A stretch of DNA of 64,000 nucleotides from Bugula neritina (GCA_964035545.1 OZ037768.1:3585501-3649500), one strand, 5' to 3'; counted from the stretch's first letter, positions 26,401 to 46,200 are shown. Notes: generated from the sequence alone by a model not told the origin. Program-made: numbers and translations.

Positions 26401-29400
26401 CCTAGCTTTATTATAGAGGTTAGGTAAAATACCTGATATAGCAGGTACATCCTCTGTTCTGTCCTCACTTCCTTTAATTGTCTACAACAAAAGATATTAC
26501 TGAGAACATGTAATGCTAAAATAGATTGAACAATTGAATACAAGAAGTTTAGCTATTGTGAACATTTCCTATTATCTTATGCTATCTAGTAAATTTGGTA
26601 AAACAGTGTTTTAACAAAAATAAAAGCCAAAAAATTACTTGAATTTACAAAACCTGATATTTTTTTTCACTAATGAGGCAATAGCTGAAAAAATATTTTA
26701 TGTGACAAAAAACACACAGCATCTAAAAATGCTTTCTTCCCAACATCCTTTTAATTTATTGCATTATACAAAGCCATGGTGATATAATTATTAATTTATT
26801 GATTTAGTGCAAGAAGCCATGGTCTAGAGGTTAGAGCGTTTGCTTAGTGTAGACACGAGGTCATGAGTTCAAGCCCGGACAAAGGCCATGGGTGATGTTA
26901 AGAAGAGCATCCAGTTATAATTGCTCCTGTGTTTTATCTAAATAAGTCCTTATAGCTCGATTTAACAAAAATTCCTTCCATCAGGGGTTTTCTCACAGGG
27001 ATGGTGACTATAAACTTGCGAAAGCTTTTTTCATGTATAAAAATCTTGCAATATTTTTCAGTCAAAACCCTTTTCTTTGCAATTGTGCCATTAGAATTGA
27101 AAAAAATTTCTTGAATGATTAAATTGTGATTGCCGGCAACGATAGTTTACCAAGCACAATGATTTACTAACTTTAATATTAGTGTAATGAGTGTTTAGTG
27201 GGAAATATTGTAAAACAAGTAATCTTACCAAGTTCTAGTAAATCCATTTAAAAGCAATTCTTACTAGAACAAGTACTATATACTGATTTCTTAAATATTA
27301 TTGCTAAAGATTTGATAATAAGCAGTGTAACTAATGAAATGAAATTAACTGTTATTCTTTACTAACTTCAAGCTTGCAATTGCTGTTACTATCTCTAATT
27401 CAATTTATATTAAAACATATGGGAAAGTTGCTTTGAGTATTTGTTGCGGTAGCTTACGGAAGAATTATGGGAAAAAAATCAAGCAAGCATCACAGACTTT
27501 TCAAGTAATTTATGCTTAAAGTTGGCTCTAATTTTGCCATCAAAAACTGTCTTTTAATTAGAATGAGGGAATAAACTAGTGAGAGATGACAACTCTCATG
27601 GTGATTTGAAAACATGACATTATATTATACTGTACATTATATGAAAACATTAGATCTTTTACTAAAATGAGTAGGCTATCTATTGTGTATGACCCACGAG
27701 CTACCTTGGATTTTAAGGCAGCATCTCTGAGTGCTGCCAGATCTTCTTCTGCTTGTTGCTCATGCTTGCTAGAAATGTCTTTGGCTACTTTTGCTGTTTT
27801 TCTCTGCAAATGAGGAGTTGTAATTCCATTTAATATTTATTCAATTAAATTATATGATTAATTAACTTAGCATCCAACTAAGCACAAATGCTACAGGAAT
27901 CCATAAAAACATGATACATTTTTTAATAAGTAATCAACATATAAAATCATGAATGTTTCTATAATTACCGCGGCTAATGTTGCTAAGGCAGCAGCTTTAA
28001 GCGCCTCAATATCCAAGTCCTAGAAATAGGAGAAAATACTAAGTTAACAGAGTAATGGCAGCAGTATAGACATATCTATATAAAATATGAAACACATGCT
28101 TTGGTTAATTGTTTTTTACCAGCAAAAGCTATAGCAGAGTAGGTCAAATTATAAATATATGAAATGCAATGCACATGTAAAATACAGCAATTAAAAATCA
28201 AAAATCTAAATTCAAAACTTAAACCTGAGCAAAGTTAGAGGCCTACAGTCAGATTGAACTAATTTAGTAAAGCTGTATTAGCAGCAAAAATGTCAATAAT
28301 AAAACTATTACACTAGTTTGTTGGTTTAGAAGCAGTAAAACTGTATAAACTAGCATAAATTTATAAACTTGTATAACTGTATAAAAATGAATTCATATAT
28401 TTATGGTGATGATCTCATTGCTACATAAATATGTACTTTTAAATAGTGATAGTGTCGCCTAGATATTATTATTATTGTAGTCATTAATTGTTGGGAAATG
28501 TAAGATCAATTTAGCAATTCAGCAATTTGTTTTTGTAAATTGACAAAGTGCAATTAAAAATTTAACTCTAATGCAGTTTTGCAATTATTGTCAATGTGAG
28601 TGTTAAATATCATTCACATTGTGACAATAATAAACATTATCAGAAAGATAATTTCAATATGAATTTAAACATTATTAATATTATGACAAAACTAATGTTA
28701 ATAATTTTAATTAGAATGATTTGCTGGATCCAATAAAACTTGAAGTCATTTTCATAATCATAATTCATATTGATATTGTATTTAAATTTTAATGACTATC
28801 ATTACATATTCATATTAAAAGTGATATTATTAATATACCTATACTTATACTTACACAGTTAGAGTTATACTGCATTATCATTATGATTATCATTATAATT
28901 ATTTGATTATAGCATTAGACTTACTCTTACTCTTAGTGATTAATGATACTGATTAGAGATTAGCACATTGACAATCACTCACAATGACAATAGCAGATTA
29001 AGATTAAAATTCACTGTTTAAAAATCAAATTGCATTTTGATTTTAATTTTGCAACTGCTTTTGGCTTTGCCTTTGCTCTTTGATTTTGCAAACTCAAAGT
29101 AAAAGTATCTAAATCTACTTCAAGTTCTAGTACTAATAGTAATAGTAATAGTACTGTAGTAATACTAATACAGTAACTGTAAGAGTAATACTAATACTAA
29201 TAGTACAGTAGACGTAGTACAGCTAAGTATCTAAATCTACTTCTAATACTACTAGTACTAGTACTTCTAGTAGTAGTACTAGTACTACTACTAGTAGTAC
29301 TAGTACTACTACTAGTACTAGTAGTACTACTACTAGTACTAGTAGTAGTACTACTAGTGATTCAACTTCAAGTTAAATAAATTAATTATTAAGATAAATG

Positions 29401-29593
29401 AAGTTGAACACTGTACACATTTAGTTTTACTTTCATCAACTAAATAGCATATTAATATCTATGTGGTGAACATAATTTTCTGCAATTATTCTTGGTTCTA
29501 TAACTATATACTATGCTAGTATAATATCACTATAACTATATTTATATTAGCATAAGGCTAGGCATTTAGAATGTTAATTCTTACATGATCCAT
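23473..29593 (-). CDS. Unrecognised low-complexity SR/KRLG-type, probably nuclear protein
   Basis: Seven minus-strand exons give 555 residues in frame: 29585-29593, 27969-28019, 27705-27803, 26433-26481, 25366-26283, 24631-25041 and 23473-23603 (stop TGA). The first coding exon is only nine bases (Met-Asp-His) with a GTAAGA donor. Order of parts: two Ala/Leu helices (DIEALKAAALATLA and DLAALRDAALKSK), a long acidic stretch, an Arg/Ser segment (HRRRSKSRSPK), a Lys-rich segment with KRLG, a second exon opening with KRIQDRLGG, and a C-terminal coiled coil (ELDERIRKIKQQNAKLEER). The last part resembles the ELDxRIxxLRxxN helix of CCDC9-type proteins, and KRLG/DRLG motifs occur in several mRNA-processing and export adaptors, so a nuclear RNA-related role is a guess. 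It is divergent from MELK and tail-to-tail with the docking-protein gene. Confidence 0.72.
26811..26985 (+). mobile_element. tRNA-derived SINE, copy 2
   Basis: The head keeps both RNA polymerase III boxes: an A-box-like GGTCTAGAGGTTAGAGCG (26821-26838) and a B-box-like GAGTTCAAGCCCG starting near 26865. The body matches the copy at 14620-14790 (AAGAGCATCCAGT, ATAATTGCTCC, ATAAGTCCTTA). It lies in an intron of the minus-strand gene, in the opposite orientation to it. Confidence 0.72.
29246..29360. repeat. Two-word ACT/AGT trinucleotide array
   Basis: The stretch is almost entirely made of ACT and AGT triplets. As these are reverse complements, every ACTAGT or AGTACT junction is a palindrome and the array can fold on itself in many registers. 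It lies in the first intron of the minus-strand gene. Confidence 0.75.
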
Positions 29594-35838
<6,245 letters not shown>

Positions 35839-36897
35839 TAAAACCAACCTGCTTGAAGGTTTTTTTCTTGATCACATATTCCCTTTATCGAATTTCATAT
35901 AATTTAAAGGTGGATGGCTAACAATTTTATTAAAAATTAAGACATAATTAGGGCATAAAGTTTAAGATATTTTATTTTATCAATTTTTGATAAAACTAGC
36001 CGCGTTTTTATAACCATCACTTTCATATTCTGGGAGATTGGCGCACTGTATTTAATATCCTTTAAGATGTAATTTTTTATAGCTGTATTTAGTTTTTTCG
36101 TATTAATTAAAGCACTATTTATAAAACATGAGCAGTAAATATATTTATTTTTACAAAAAGCACTTGCATATAAACTATATATGCTTAAACACCATTAAGA
36201 AAATTTATATAAAGTCACAAACTCATACTACAGTCTGGTTGAGAATGTAGCAAAACTTATAACTACAGGCAGTATTTAGTATAGGATTATTATTATGGAA
36301 AAATTATTTATATACAAAAATAATGAGAACTACCATGGAGTTTTAATATTTGGAAAATATCACCCTGACATATAATAAAACCACGATAACATTGATTAGA
36401 TATACTCATACTATTTTGTGCACATGACTACACTCGACATAGGCATTTGATTTTGGCATCAAATCAAAGATTCATATACACTAAATAAATTATGTAATTG
36501 CTGATTCACTATTCTCAAATTAAAGGCAAGAGCTAGAATAAGTTACAGTGATGTAGTCATCAATAGTAGCAGCGTGCAGGAGATGAGAGAGATTGCAGTC
36601 TAGGTCAAAATACACTTCTTGTATACCTCACCTACAAACACAACACACACATCTCAGAGATACTCAAATTGCAAAAACATATGTGCATGTGAAATAAATC
36701 ACAGGCTTCAATATACAAACGTCTAGAAAACCAATGTTTCTATGATGGGGAGTGAGCTGATAATGTAACAGTTGTTTGGAAATTGTTGAATGTATAGCAA
36801 GCTTCAATGACGCCTACTAAAGGTAAGCTATAAAAGATATGTTGAAATATTTTTTGCTACTAATTATCTTAAAAATATTTTTTTGTATAGTAGGAGA
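35839..36897. other. Convergent 3' interval between MELK and DIP2
   Basis: AT-rich, with no exon seen on either strand. A plus-strand AATAAA near 36374 and a minus-strand AATAAA near 36144 are possible polyadenylation signals; if both are used, the two transcripts overlap at their 3' ends. Confidence 0.4.
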
Positions 36898-39800
36898 TCA
36901 ATAGAATACTAACATGTTGTACGCCACATATATCGGATCCAAATGATCTCCTATAAATCCATCTCGCAGATGCATTCTTTGTTTCTCACCACGGGAGTTT
37001 ATGGGGATAACGCCAGGATCAACTATGACTACCACACCAACTATCAAGTGGCCTTCCTCCAACACGGTATTGGTTACAAGGGGAATCACATCCAGAGCCT
37101 CGTTTTCATGTCCGTCCAGTTCTACCACCACCACAAGTAAATTGGTCCATGTGAACACAGCACTGTAAACATTCAAAATATGCAATGTGTAGTAGTAATT
37201 TACTTGGATTGTAGCAACTGTATATGGCACATGTTACTTGAGCGGCATCAGCAGAGATATTACCATTCTGATATCTTGCGGTGGCACCTCATAACTGAAT
37301 TCTCAATATCTATGGGGTGATAGCGTAGGCCTCGTAATACTATTGCTTCATCTAGTGCCCCGACTATAAAGATGGCGTCGTGTCTTTCTGCAAATAAAAA
37401 GGAAAGCTAGATAAGTTGAAATACAACATATATGCAGTTACCCTATTTAAACTAGACTAAAGTTTGACTAGTATACTTTCAGTATTATTTACAAACCTCC
37501 ATCAGCCTGGGTCTTATCGGTTCTCATAATAAAGCCGAGATATCCGGTCCTTGCATAGGCTGTTCTTGTATCACCAGTTGCAAGGTGGGAATCGAAATGG
37601 TCCATTGCAGGGTACTCGTCCCCATAGATAGCAAAGTAACCGTTTGCGTTGTGAGGGCAACTCACCCAGATTTCCCCCAGATGAGAATCTGCACACTGGC
37701 CTTTTGTCTCGGGATTAGCTATGACTACTTTTACCCCTGGCAACAACTGTAAAAAAGTATCGACGAGAGTAAACAAACGGTTTGAAAAAGTATTCAATAA
37801 ATAAAGTCGAATGTAGGGTGACATAGTCACACTAAAACTGTATGAAGGTAAAGATACCTTTCCTGACTCTTTCAAACAGAGGCTATTGGGACTCCCTTTC
37901 TCTAGTATAGATACTCTGTCATACCGCAAAGACTTGGTATCTACGTACACTTCAGATGGGTCTGGGCACGAAGGGCCCTGCAAACAATTACATAACATAC
38001 CACAAAATGTTCTAGAAATTTTGCAAAACAGTTGCTAATCAACCATTTTAGTATGAACACAAAGCAGATATATGTATGCTGAAAGTACTACGATACCTGT
38101 AGGCACATGGTGGTATTGACTCGGCAGCCAAAAGTGGTGCTGACTGCCCTGGGAGAGAGTCCTAGGGTGGAGAACACTTTAGTAAATGACGTCATTAGCT
38201 GCATCCTGGGTCTTTCCTCAGCAACGACTATGCACGTTCTGACACTAGACAAGTTAACACCTCTTTGCTACAACATCCGGAGGGAAGTGTATTACAACAA
38301 GTTATTATCATATGTGAATATAACACCTAGCATGATGTATACACCAGGCTGTAGGGCAAAGACCGAACACTTGGAAGTAGTCACAAATAGCATGCATCCT
38401 CCTTTACCTCTCCAAGAAATACAACTGATAGATGCATATTTATACATTACTGCACATTTCATTACACCGTGATATCTAATAAAGCACTGAATGAAATACC
38501 TTGAGGAGGGCAGTAGAGGAACCGAGACCTCTAGTGCACATCTCCATCACACCATATGAACAGAAAGTATCTCGAACTTTGTACTGACTGACAGCTGCCA
38601 GCCATGCTGTCGGGTCTTTCTCCAGCTCTGTTGGTGCTATCAGTATAGAGTTGTGTCCAGCATAAACCCTGCCATGGAAAGCAGCAGTTAGTTGATATAT
38701 GCAGCATTTTCAGAGTTACACAATACTCAAAAGAATAGTGAAATGTTTCCTAAACTGAGACAGCACCACTACAACTAATTCTAAATAGAGTAACATCGCT
38801 GCCACAGCAACTGCTGCCGCCACAGTAACCACCGCCGCAGTAAATACCGCCACAGTAACCACCGCCGCACTCACCCCACTAGGGTCCACAAGGCAGCTGC
38901 TAGGCCAGAGTAGGGGTCTAGACAGAGCACAATGTTCCGTGATGTGTAGAGTTCACACTGCAGCTTGATAGACCTGCACAGAGCGAGTACAGCTGCGTGT
39001 GTCATCTGCAATGTTAACACAGAGTGATTATTACCACCTCATCTGCACCGACTAAACACTAAATGGAAAGTAGTTTCAATGATTTTAGTTTCAGGATTGT
39101 ACATTAAAATGGTAGTTTTACAACTTTAAAATAAATTATCAGAGCAAGAATTGCTAACGTTGCTCATATGGCAATGATTTTGAGTATTACAGTTTGTAGG
39201 ACTCCCTTTCAGCAATTTTAATACATAATATTTGAAATCAGCACATAAAAATACTCCATTTTTACTTTTTAGTCCAAATTTGCTAATTCTTTTCAAAATA
39301 AAGGTAGCAAACAGGCATGTGGATTCATTTCTTCTGTTCTTGTTATATCAAACTGAGAAAAGTTAAGTACCTTAATTCCAGCAAGCATGCCAGTGGTGGA
39401 CACACTAAAGTCCAGGTAACACAGCATCTCTGTACTGGGGGGCACATAGATAGCCAACGACTTCTTTTTTGATATATCTGAAGTATCTAGGAGTGCAGGC
39501 CACGATTTAGACTCTACTATACTGTTGGCTTCCTGTCAAATGAAAATGTTATTATATAACAATTGATAGACATCATCACTTGCATAGACACCAAATATGT
39601 AACAGCACAAATATAATAAGTAGAGAAGTTGAATCTCAGGGATCTCTAACCTTGGATCGAAGATTTTTGATAATGGTTGAGGTGGTTAATATACAGGTTG
39701 AGTTGCTGGCTTCTACAATCATTTTGAGAGTTGGCAGTGTCGTGGCTAAGTTGTGAGGATGGGGTGGTCGTATGATGATGGGTATACACCCGACATAAAG

Positions 39801-40290
39801 GCAACCGTAAAAGGCTGCTACCAAGTCTATACTTGGTGGGTACACAAGAGCTACGTGATCGCCTACGTTGCGCTTGCCCTTCTCTAATATAACTGCAGCC
39901 ACTTTCTCTGCCTTTCTGTGGAGCTGAGAGCATGTGACAACCACTGGAGTACCCTGCAAATAAAAATATATTTCTGCTATAGCAGACCTAGCAAACCGCA
40001 ATAACATACTGTAGAGTGTAAACTATACTCAATACTAATTATTAGCTGCAATGATGAGCCACTTTTTATTCAACTACCTTTGCCGAGATGATGGTGAAAA
40101 GCTCGTGATCAGGCATGAAATTAGCCCTCCAGCGCAACACCTCCGACAGGAACTGATGCTTCTTAGCTTGATCTTCTTCGTTGAAGCTCGTTAGATCTTG
40201 ACCTTTGGCACTGGCCAATCGCGCACCTTGTACTATACTTCCAACAAACATGGCCGACGGGCCGACATCGGATGGAGTATCTTCTCGGGG
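36898..40290 (-). CDS. DIP2: DIP2 exons 24-33: second adenylate-forming (FAAL-like) domain
   Basis: About residues 962-1596. Blocks match vertebrate DIP2 throughout: FLSEVLRWRA, GDHVALVYPPSIDLVAAFYG, RPPHPHNLATTLPTLKMIVE, YLDFSVSTTGMLAGIK, CRSIKLQCELY, AVSQYKVRDTFCSYGVME, VVAEERPR, FGCRVN, IANPETKG, DSHLGEIWV, ARTGYLGF, LRYHPIDIE, VFTWTNLLVVVVELDG, VIPINSRGEKQRMHLRDGF. This domain carries the most conserved residues of the protein. The intron 37747-37857 is 111 nt and has no in-frame stop. Confidence 0.95.
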
Positions 40291-43200
40291 CTGAAACAAG
40301 CAGTCGGAGGGTGACACAACGTCGTACAAAGATGTACAACTTCAAAAACATTGCATTTGCATGTTATAACTGGGCATAAGATGCATATTTCAGTCCTAAT
40401 ATTGACAATATCTATCAACAGTTAGTCTATGACAATATATAAACAATTTTCACTGACTATTAAAAGAAATTATTTTTCAGCTTTTGATTAAAATGTTGAT
40501 AATTACTTGATCTGGCAACAATAACCATGTTACCTATAAACTCAACATTCTGACACAACAAATAGTATTCTCAACACCCAGCTGTTCAGACAACAAACTA
40601 GATAAAGGCATGGAGTTTAAATATATTTAGCAGCTTCAACAGTACAAAGAGATTTGGCAATACTCTGGGTAAATACAGGTTGATTTAGTAGAAAAAAAAT
40701 TATTGGACAAATTTGTATTAATTTAAGGGTTATTAATTTTGAGTTTGCTGATTTGAAATTAAAGCCTACATCTAATAGTTTATTAGTGCTTGAAGAAAAG
40801 AAACCATTAGAGTGAAGATTAGTTGAGTGTTTAATCGAAGACAATGTTACTCACAAAATTAGTGAGTTCACTTCAAACAGTGACAGCAACTTCAACACAA
40901 GAGTGGATTATCAAAATCATACTTTAAATACACGTTTATTTGAAAGTAGAAACAGTAATGAAATAAAGCTTGGCGGTCAAAAATTTGAGAACAAAGTGCC
41001 ATTTTCGTATACTGGTGCACAAAGCTGTGACGATAGATTCAACAATTAGCAATGCTACTGCGAAACAGATTAAGGGATTTCAGATCAAATTTTACTACTT
41101 TGCAATCGTCCCCACTTGGTAGCGTAAGCTAGAGCATTGCAAATTTCTGTTAGTATAATACTAACGTTACACAAAACTTAGTCCAACATGAATCAAAGCC
41201 GCCACCTGTATTTTTACGAATAGAATAAAAGGGAAGGCTTATAATTATTTTGTTGGGTTATGATATCAGATGCCAGCGATATGCTTTGATAGACATTTCA
41301 GACTAAGTGTAGAGAGCCAAGTGAGAGGAAAATAACTTACAAGTTCCGGTCGAAGCACCGACCGGGTTATTACAAAATCATCAGCCACCTGACAGAGTAG
41401 TTACAGAGTCTCAGTTACAGTATGAGGGGAATAAGCAGAGTCTCTAAACATAACATTGCCTCTTCACATCCCCCTTCCCTCCCTTCCCCCAGCACGTACA
41501 GAAAGAAAATAATAGCTTCAAAACATTCACCATAAAAACTACTCAACATCAGAGACCAAAAGAGCGAGAAAATTGTTAACAGTAATTGCTTCTAACCCCG
41601 ACAAACATTCATATTTGATTTTCTTTTCAAAACTGAAAATATTTTTCAAGAAATGAAATTTGGATAGTTTACCAGTTGATTATTTCATTTCAAACAGCAA
41701 AAACTGAAAGATGAAAAATGAAGAAATACCTAAATGATAAACCAAAATACTAGCTAAGTGGAAGGCAACTCCAGTATTTATATTACCTCTAGCTGTAAAA
41801 GTATGCAGTTACACCAAGTAGGGTAGTGATGACATCACACAACTCACCTGGGGAAGGTTAAGGACACAGGTGTGAGGGCACATGAGAACATTAGCTGGGT
41901 GCAGTGTGCCGTCCTGCAACTTCTTCATAGTTTCATATACATGAATACCGCCGAGTGTGCTCCTAGGCAGGTAGTTTGGTGGAACCAAGGCTAAGCAGTA
42001 AATGCCAACTTGATGTATCGTATCCACAGCCTGTAAGACTTTAGACATCCACTGGAAACTCTACAACAACAAGAGTTGCTCAACTTTCTCCCAGAACACC
42101 AATATTAGCAGGAATCTTGCTACAAACTCAAACATCGAACTGAGAGTTTAAAATAATCAAACGAGAGTTGTGAGGGTGTGTACCAACCTCCTCCTCAGAG
42201 CTGTCGGGCCTCTGCTCCGCGACTATGCATATACGCTCGTCTCTCAACACAGGTATAGAGAACACAGCAATTCTACAATAATAACAGGACAATTTATTCA
42301 ATATATGAATACCAGAGCACAGGTGGAGCCAATTCTCTACTTTATCAAATGGTACACCCACCTTCCTCTGTATATAAACCTGTTGGGTTCCACAGCTAAA
42401 ACTGTCGCTATTATGTCATCCGTATTATGCCTTCTGTTGGAGACAGCCATTAGACCTTCTCTGCTGCCGCAAACAAATACCAGACCACCCTGCAACACGT
42501 AGCGATATATATTATATATACCTTCCTATAGTCTATACCATCTTCCTATAGTCTATACTATCTTCCGATAGTCTATACTATCTTCCTATAGTCTATACCA
42601 TCTTCTTATAGTCTATACTATCTTCCGATAGGCTATACTATCTTCCTATAATCTATACTATCTTCCTATAGTCTATACCATCTTCCGATAGTCTATACCA
42701 TCTTCCGATAGTCTATACTATCTTCCGATAGTCTATACTATCTTCCGATAGTCTATACCATCTTCCTATAGTCTATACTATCTTCCTATAGTCTATACTA
42801 TCTTCCTATAGTCTATACTATCTTCCTATAGTCTATACTATCTTCCTATAGTCTATACCATCTTCCTATAGTCTACACTATCTTCCTATAGTCTACACTA
42901 TCTTCCTATAGTCTACACTATCTTCCTATAGTCTACACTATCTTCATATAGTCTACACTATCTTCATATAGTCTATCAAGGATATAAGAGAATGAATTCT
43001 ATGACTCACCGGGCCCAGGAATCCAATTAGCCCAGTTCTGACGTAATATTTATCATTAACCACCTTCCCATCCTCCAGTGGTTGTACCTGCAACACATTA
43101 GTTTGAAGTACACACCCACTTATCTTAGATTTGAGATATAGCATATGTAGGTTTAAATGAAATCTAACAACATCAATATTACAGTGAGATAAAAGGCTAA

Positions 43201-46200
43201 ATGGTTAAATATTGTACAAGAATTGTGTAATCGCTACTGCTATATAATCATCATACGCTCACTGTCTTATATGTACGGTACAGCCAGTAATATCTAAGTA
43301 GTAGCAGACAACTCCTGCTACAGATAACCTGCTAAATACTTGCACAGAGCTAGCATAAACCAGCCTGATGTTGTGTGAACAACAATGAGTTGAGTTGCAA
43401 AGGGTTCAGTAATTAGAATCAAGAATTCAATTAAGGTCACTGATAGCGTAAAGCACACAGCAGGCTAATTATAGCTGAAAACACAATATATTGGATAGCA
43501 AGGGATTGGTTCATTTATAACAAAGTTTCACTATAATAATAGAGCAGTTAGTAAGACAATACACCAATAACAGTTGTTCTTTGACACTATTATTGAAGCT
43601 TGCATTCTTCCAATAACATCCGCCTCCAAATCCACCTTATATAAGCACACACTGCAGACATAACTCACCCTGAACACGTTAGCCGAGACTCCCTTCAGGC
43701 CCCAGTATGACACTCCAACATATGCGGAGGAGATGCACAGCTCCCCGACTTCATCAGTCTTACATAAAATAGGATCTCCTTCTACTTTGACTACCACCAT
43801 GTTGGCTACAAACACAACATAACTTACTTTGAAATACTCACTAGAATGTGACTGCATTTACAAGGCTGCAAGTTCAGCATATTAAACATAATATTCCCAC
43901 TTCATTGAGAGAGGATATTCCAATCCGGTAACACTAGCAGGAGTTGTCCTCTATCTGAGACAACAGTGAATACAGAATATAGCCTAGGAGCTGATGAGTG
44001 AAATGAATGCTGGTAAGAACGCGTACCTCCAGGCAGCACCTGGCCACAGTCCTGCAGTGTGAGAGACATAAGGCTATTCTCGTCCTCCACCCTCACCACC
44101 CCGTAACTGAGTCCTTGCATCGAGAGAACTCCTCTACCGGTCTGATTGCCTCCTTTTCTGCCAGGTCTGAGAGAAACAGAATGACAGCGTGGTGAGTAAT
44201 ACATGTGCTGCCTTACTTTATATCAACAGTTCGCTAGAGGTAACTATAGTGATACAGTATTATGTCCTTATATGGCCATAGAAGCAGAGAAAAACTGCAG
44301 TAAAAAGGAGGGTAAATGTTCGTTTCACTTGTAAAGGGCATACTCATGGTAACCAGTGTGTATTGCAGAATTAAGTTCAGTTGTTTGCCTGACTGACAAT
44401 CATTTCATTCATTGAAACCAATAGTGTGTTCAGTTTATACAGAGCATCGTGTGCAGAGTAAAGCTAAGTTTCTTATTGGTTGAAAATAAAGTTTGGGACG
44501 TTTTCAATTTACTGAGTGGGTGGATAACTTCCTTTTTTGTCGGTAATCGCTACTACAACTATACTAGCATTTAGATTTACATGCTAGTATAGTTGCAAGC
44601 CAAAGTGAAATGTGTTTGAAATGCGGTAAATAAAACCAGCTAAGCCCGAAGGTACAGTATGCATAGATATCTTAATTTAATTTTCGTAAATAAAAGTAGT
44701 TGAATACGCAAAGTCAGGCTGTACTGACACGTACAGGTGAAGAATACAACACACAGGTATAACTACGACTAACAGTGTCTGTGCAGTGAAGAATCAAAGT
44801 GAATATTAGAAAGTGAAGAAGTAAAGGGAGATAACTCTAAAGTATGTGGATAACAAACACATTTGAAACGAAAATTTATATTAAGGAATCCAAACAAAGT
44901 TAAAGATGAAATAAACAAGAAAATTAACGTAGAGTAAAAACTTGGGGCTATTCAACTGGCTAACCGCTTATCCATAATTATCTTAATCTCAACTAGAGAG
45001 GAGATAAGCGACCAAACTTGTTACAAAATAATGTAAAATATAAAAGAAATATAAAATTTTAGGAACAACAGGAAAGAAAGTAAACAGAAGTGTGAGATGC
45101 TGAATACTTACTGGCTACGCGCTCTAAAATTGATCAAACAACGTAAATATTCATATTCTAAGGAAACTATAAAAGAATAAGAAAGTAAAAGGCATTGCTA
45201 GCACCATATCCAGCATGTCTACTACCCAACTTCCTGCCACTACCAGTTTATTACAGCACCACTATTCGCAGTATACTTGTATACCAATACTTACCGCCTG
45301 AGAGACACAGTGAGAGCTTCAGCGCTGCTTGCACACGGACACACCGCCTCAGCCTGGAGACCTCGAGTTTGGAATACAGTAACGAAGGAATCACAGGTGG
45401 TCAGTGACCCTGCAAGGAGATGACAATTCCTACATGATATCATCACATCCGACATTAGTACACATAGTTTAGTAGTAAGTAGTGAAATATAAGCAACACT
45501 GTTACATTGCCTATACACCTTTAGCCTTTGCAGACAAGCTGTGCTTACAGCGCAGTCCCAGCTTTGAAATACAGCTACTTGGAATAAGCATGTCCTAGTG
45601 GACATGTTGTTATATAGCAAAATAAACAAGTTTCTAAAATAGTTTCTTTTCTCTAAAAATACTAAATGAAATTATTTTTCCACTCACTTGTCACAAAACG
45701 GTTAGTTGTTTTTAAAGGTTTATGCTATGTTTATATACTTTTGAATTGTTTGTAGTCTTGACGGTGTCATTTTGGAGACAGTGAGATGTGAGAGTGGTGT
45801 AACTTGTAAACACAGTGAGTGGTCATACATACACACACTGTTACTACAAGTAAGATGACTTACAAGGGTTGGCCCCATCAGCTACCAGGAGGAGTCTTAG
45901 AGATTTCAGGTCAATTTCCTTATGATCTTTCTTGGCCAGCATGCCCCAGTGCATGTCTCGTGACTTGGCAATACTTACTCCGGCTACAAAGAGTCAACAT
46001 TACATTTGCACACCAGTATATAATCACACATTGAGATTCGCTGCTCTCAGAGTCAACTTGACTTTTGCCCAGCTAAATTTTGTGTTGTTTTGAGCTAATT
46101 TCAATTACTGCACATCACATGATACTTTTGAATACCTCAACTATTTAGATTCCAGAAGATTCACAAGTGTTGGACAGTTGACAAACCCAACACCTGCTTT

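Noticed and set aside
38107-38472. 121-codon plus-strand open frame
   Set aside because: Antisense to DIP2 exon 38097-38267, whose reading matches vertebrate DIP2 residue by residue.
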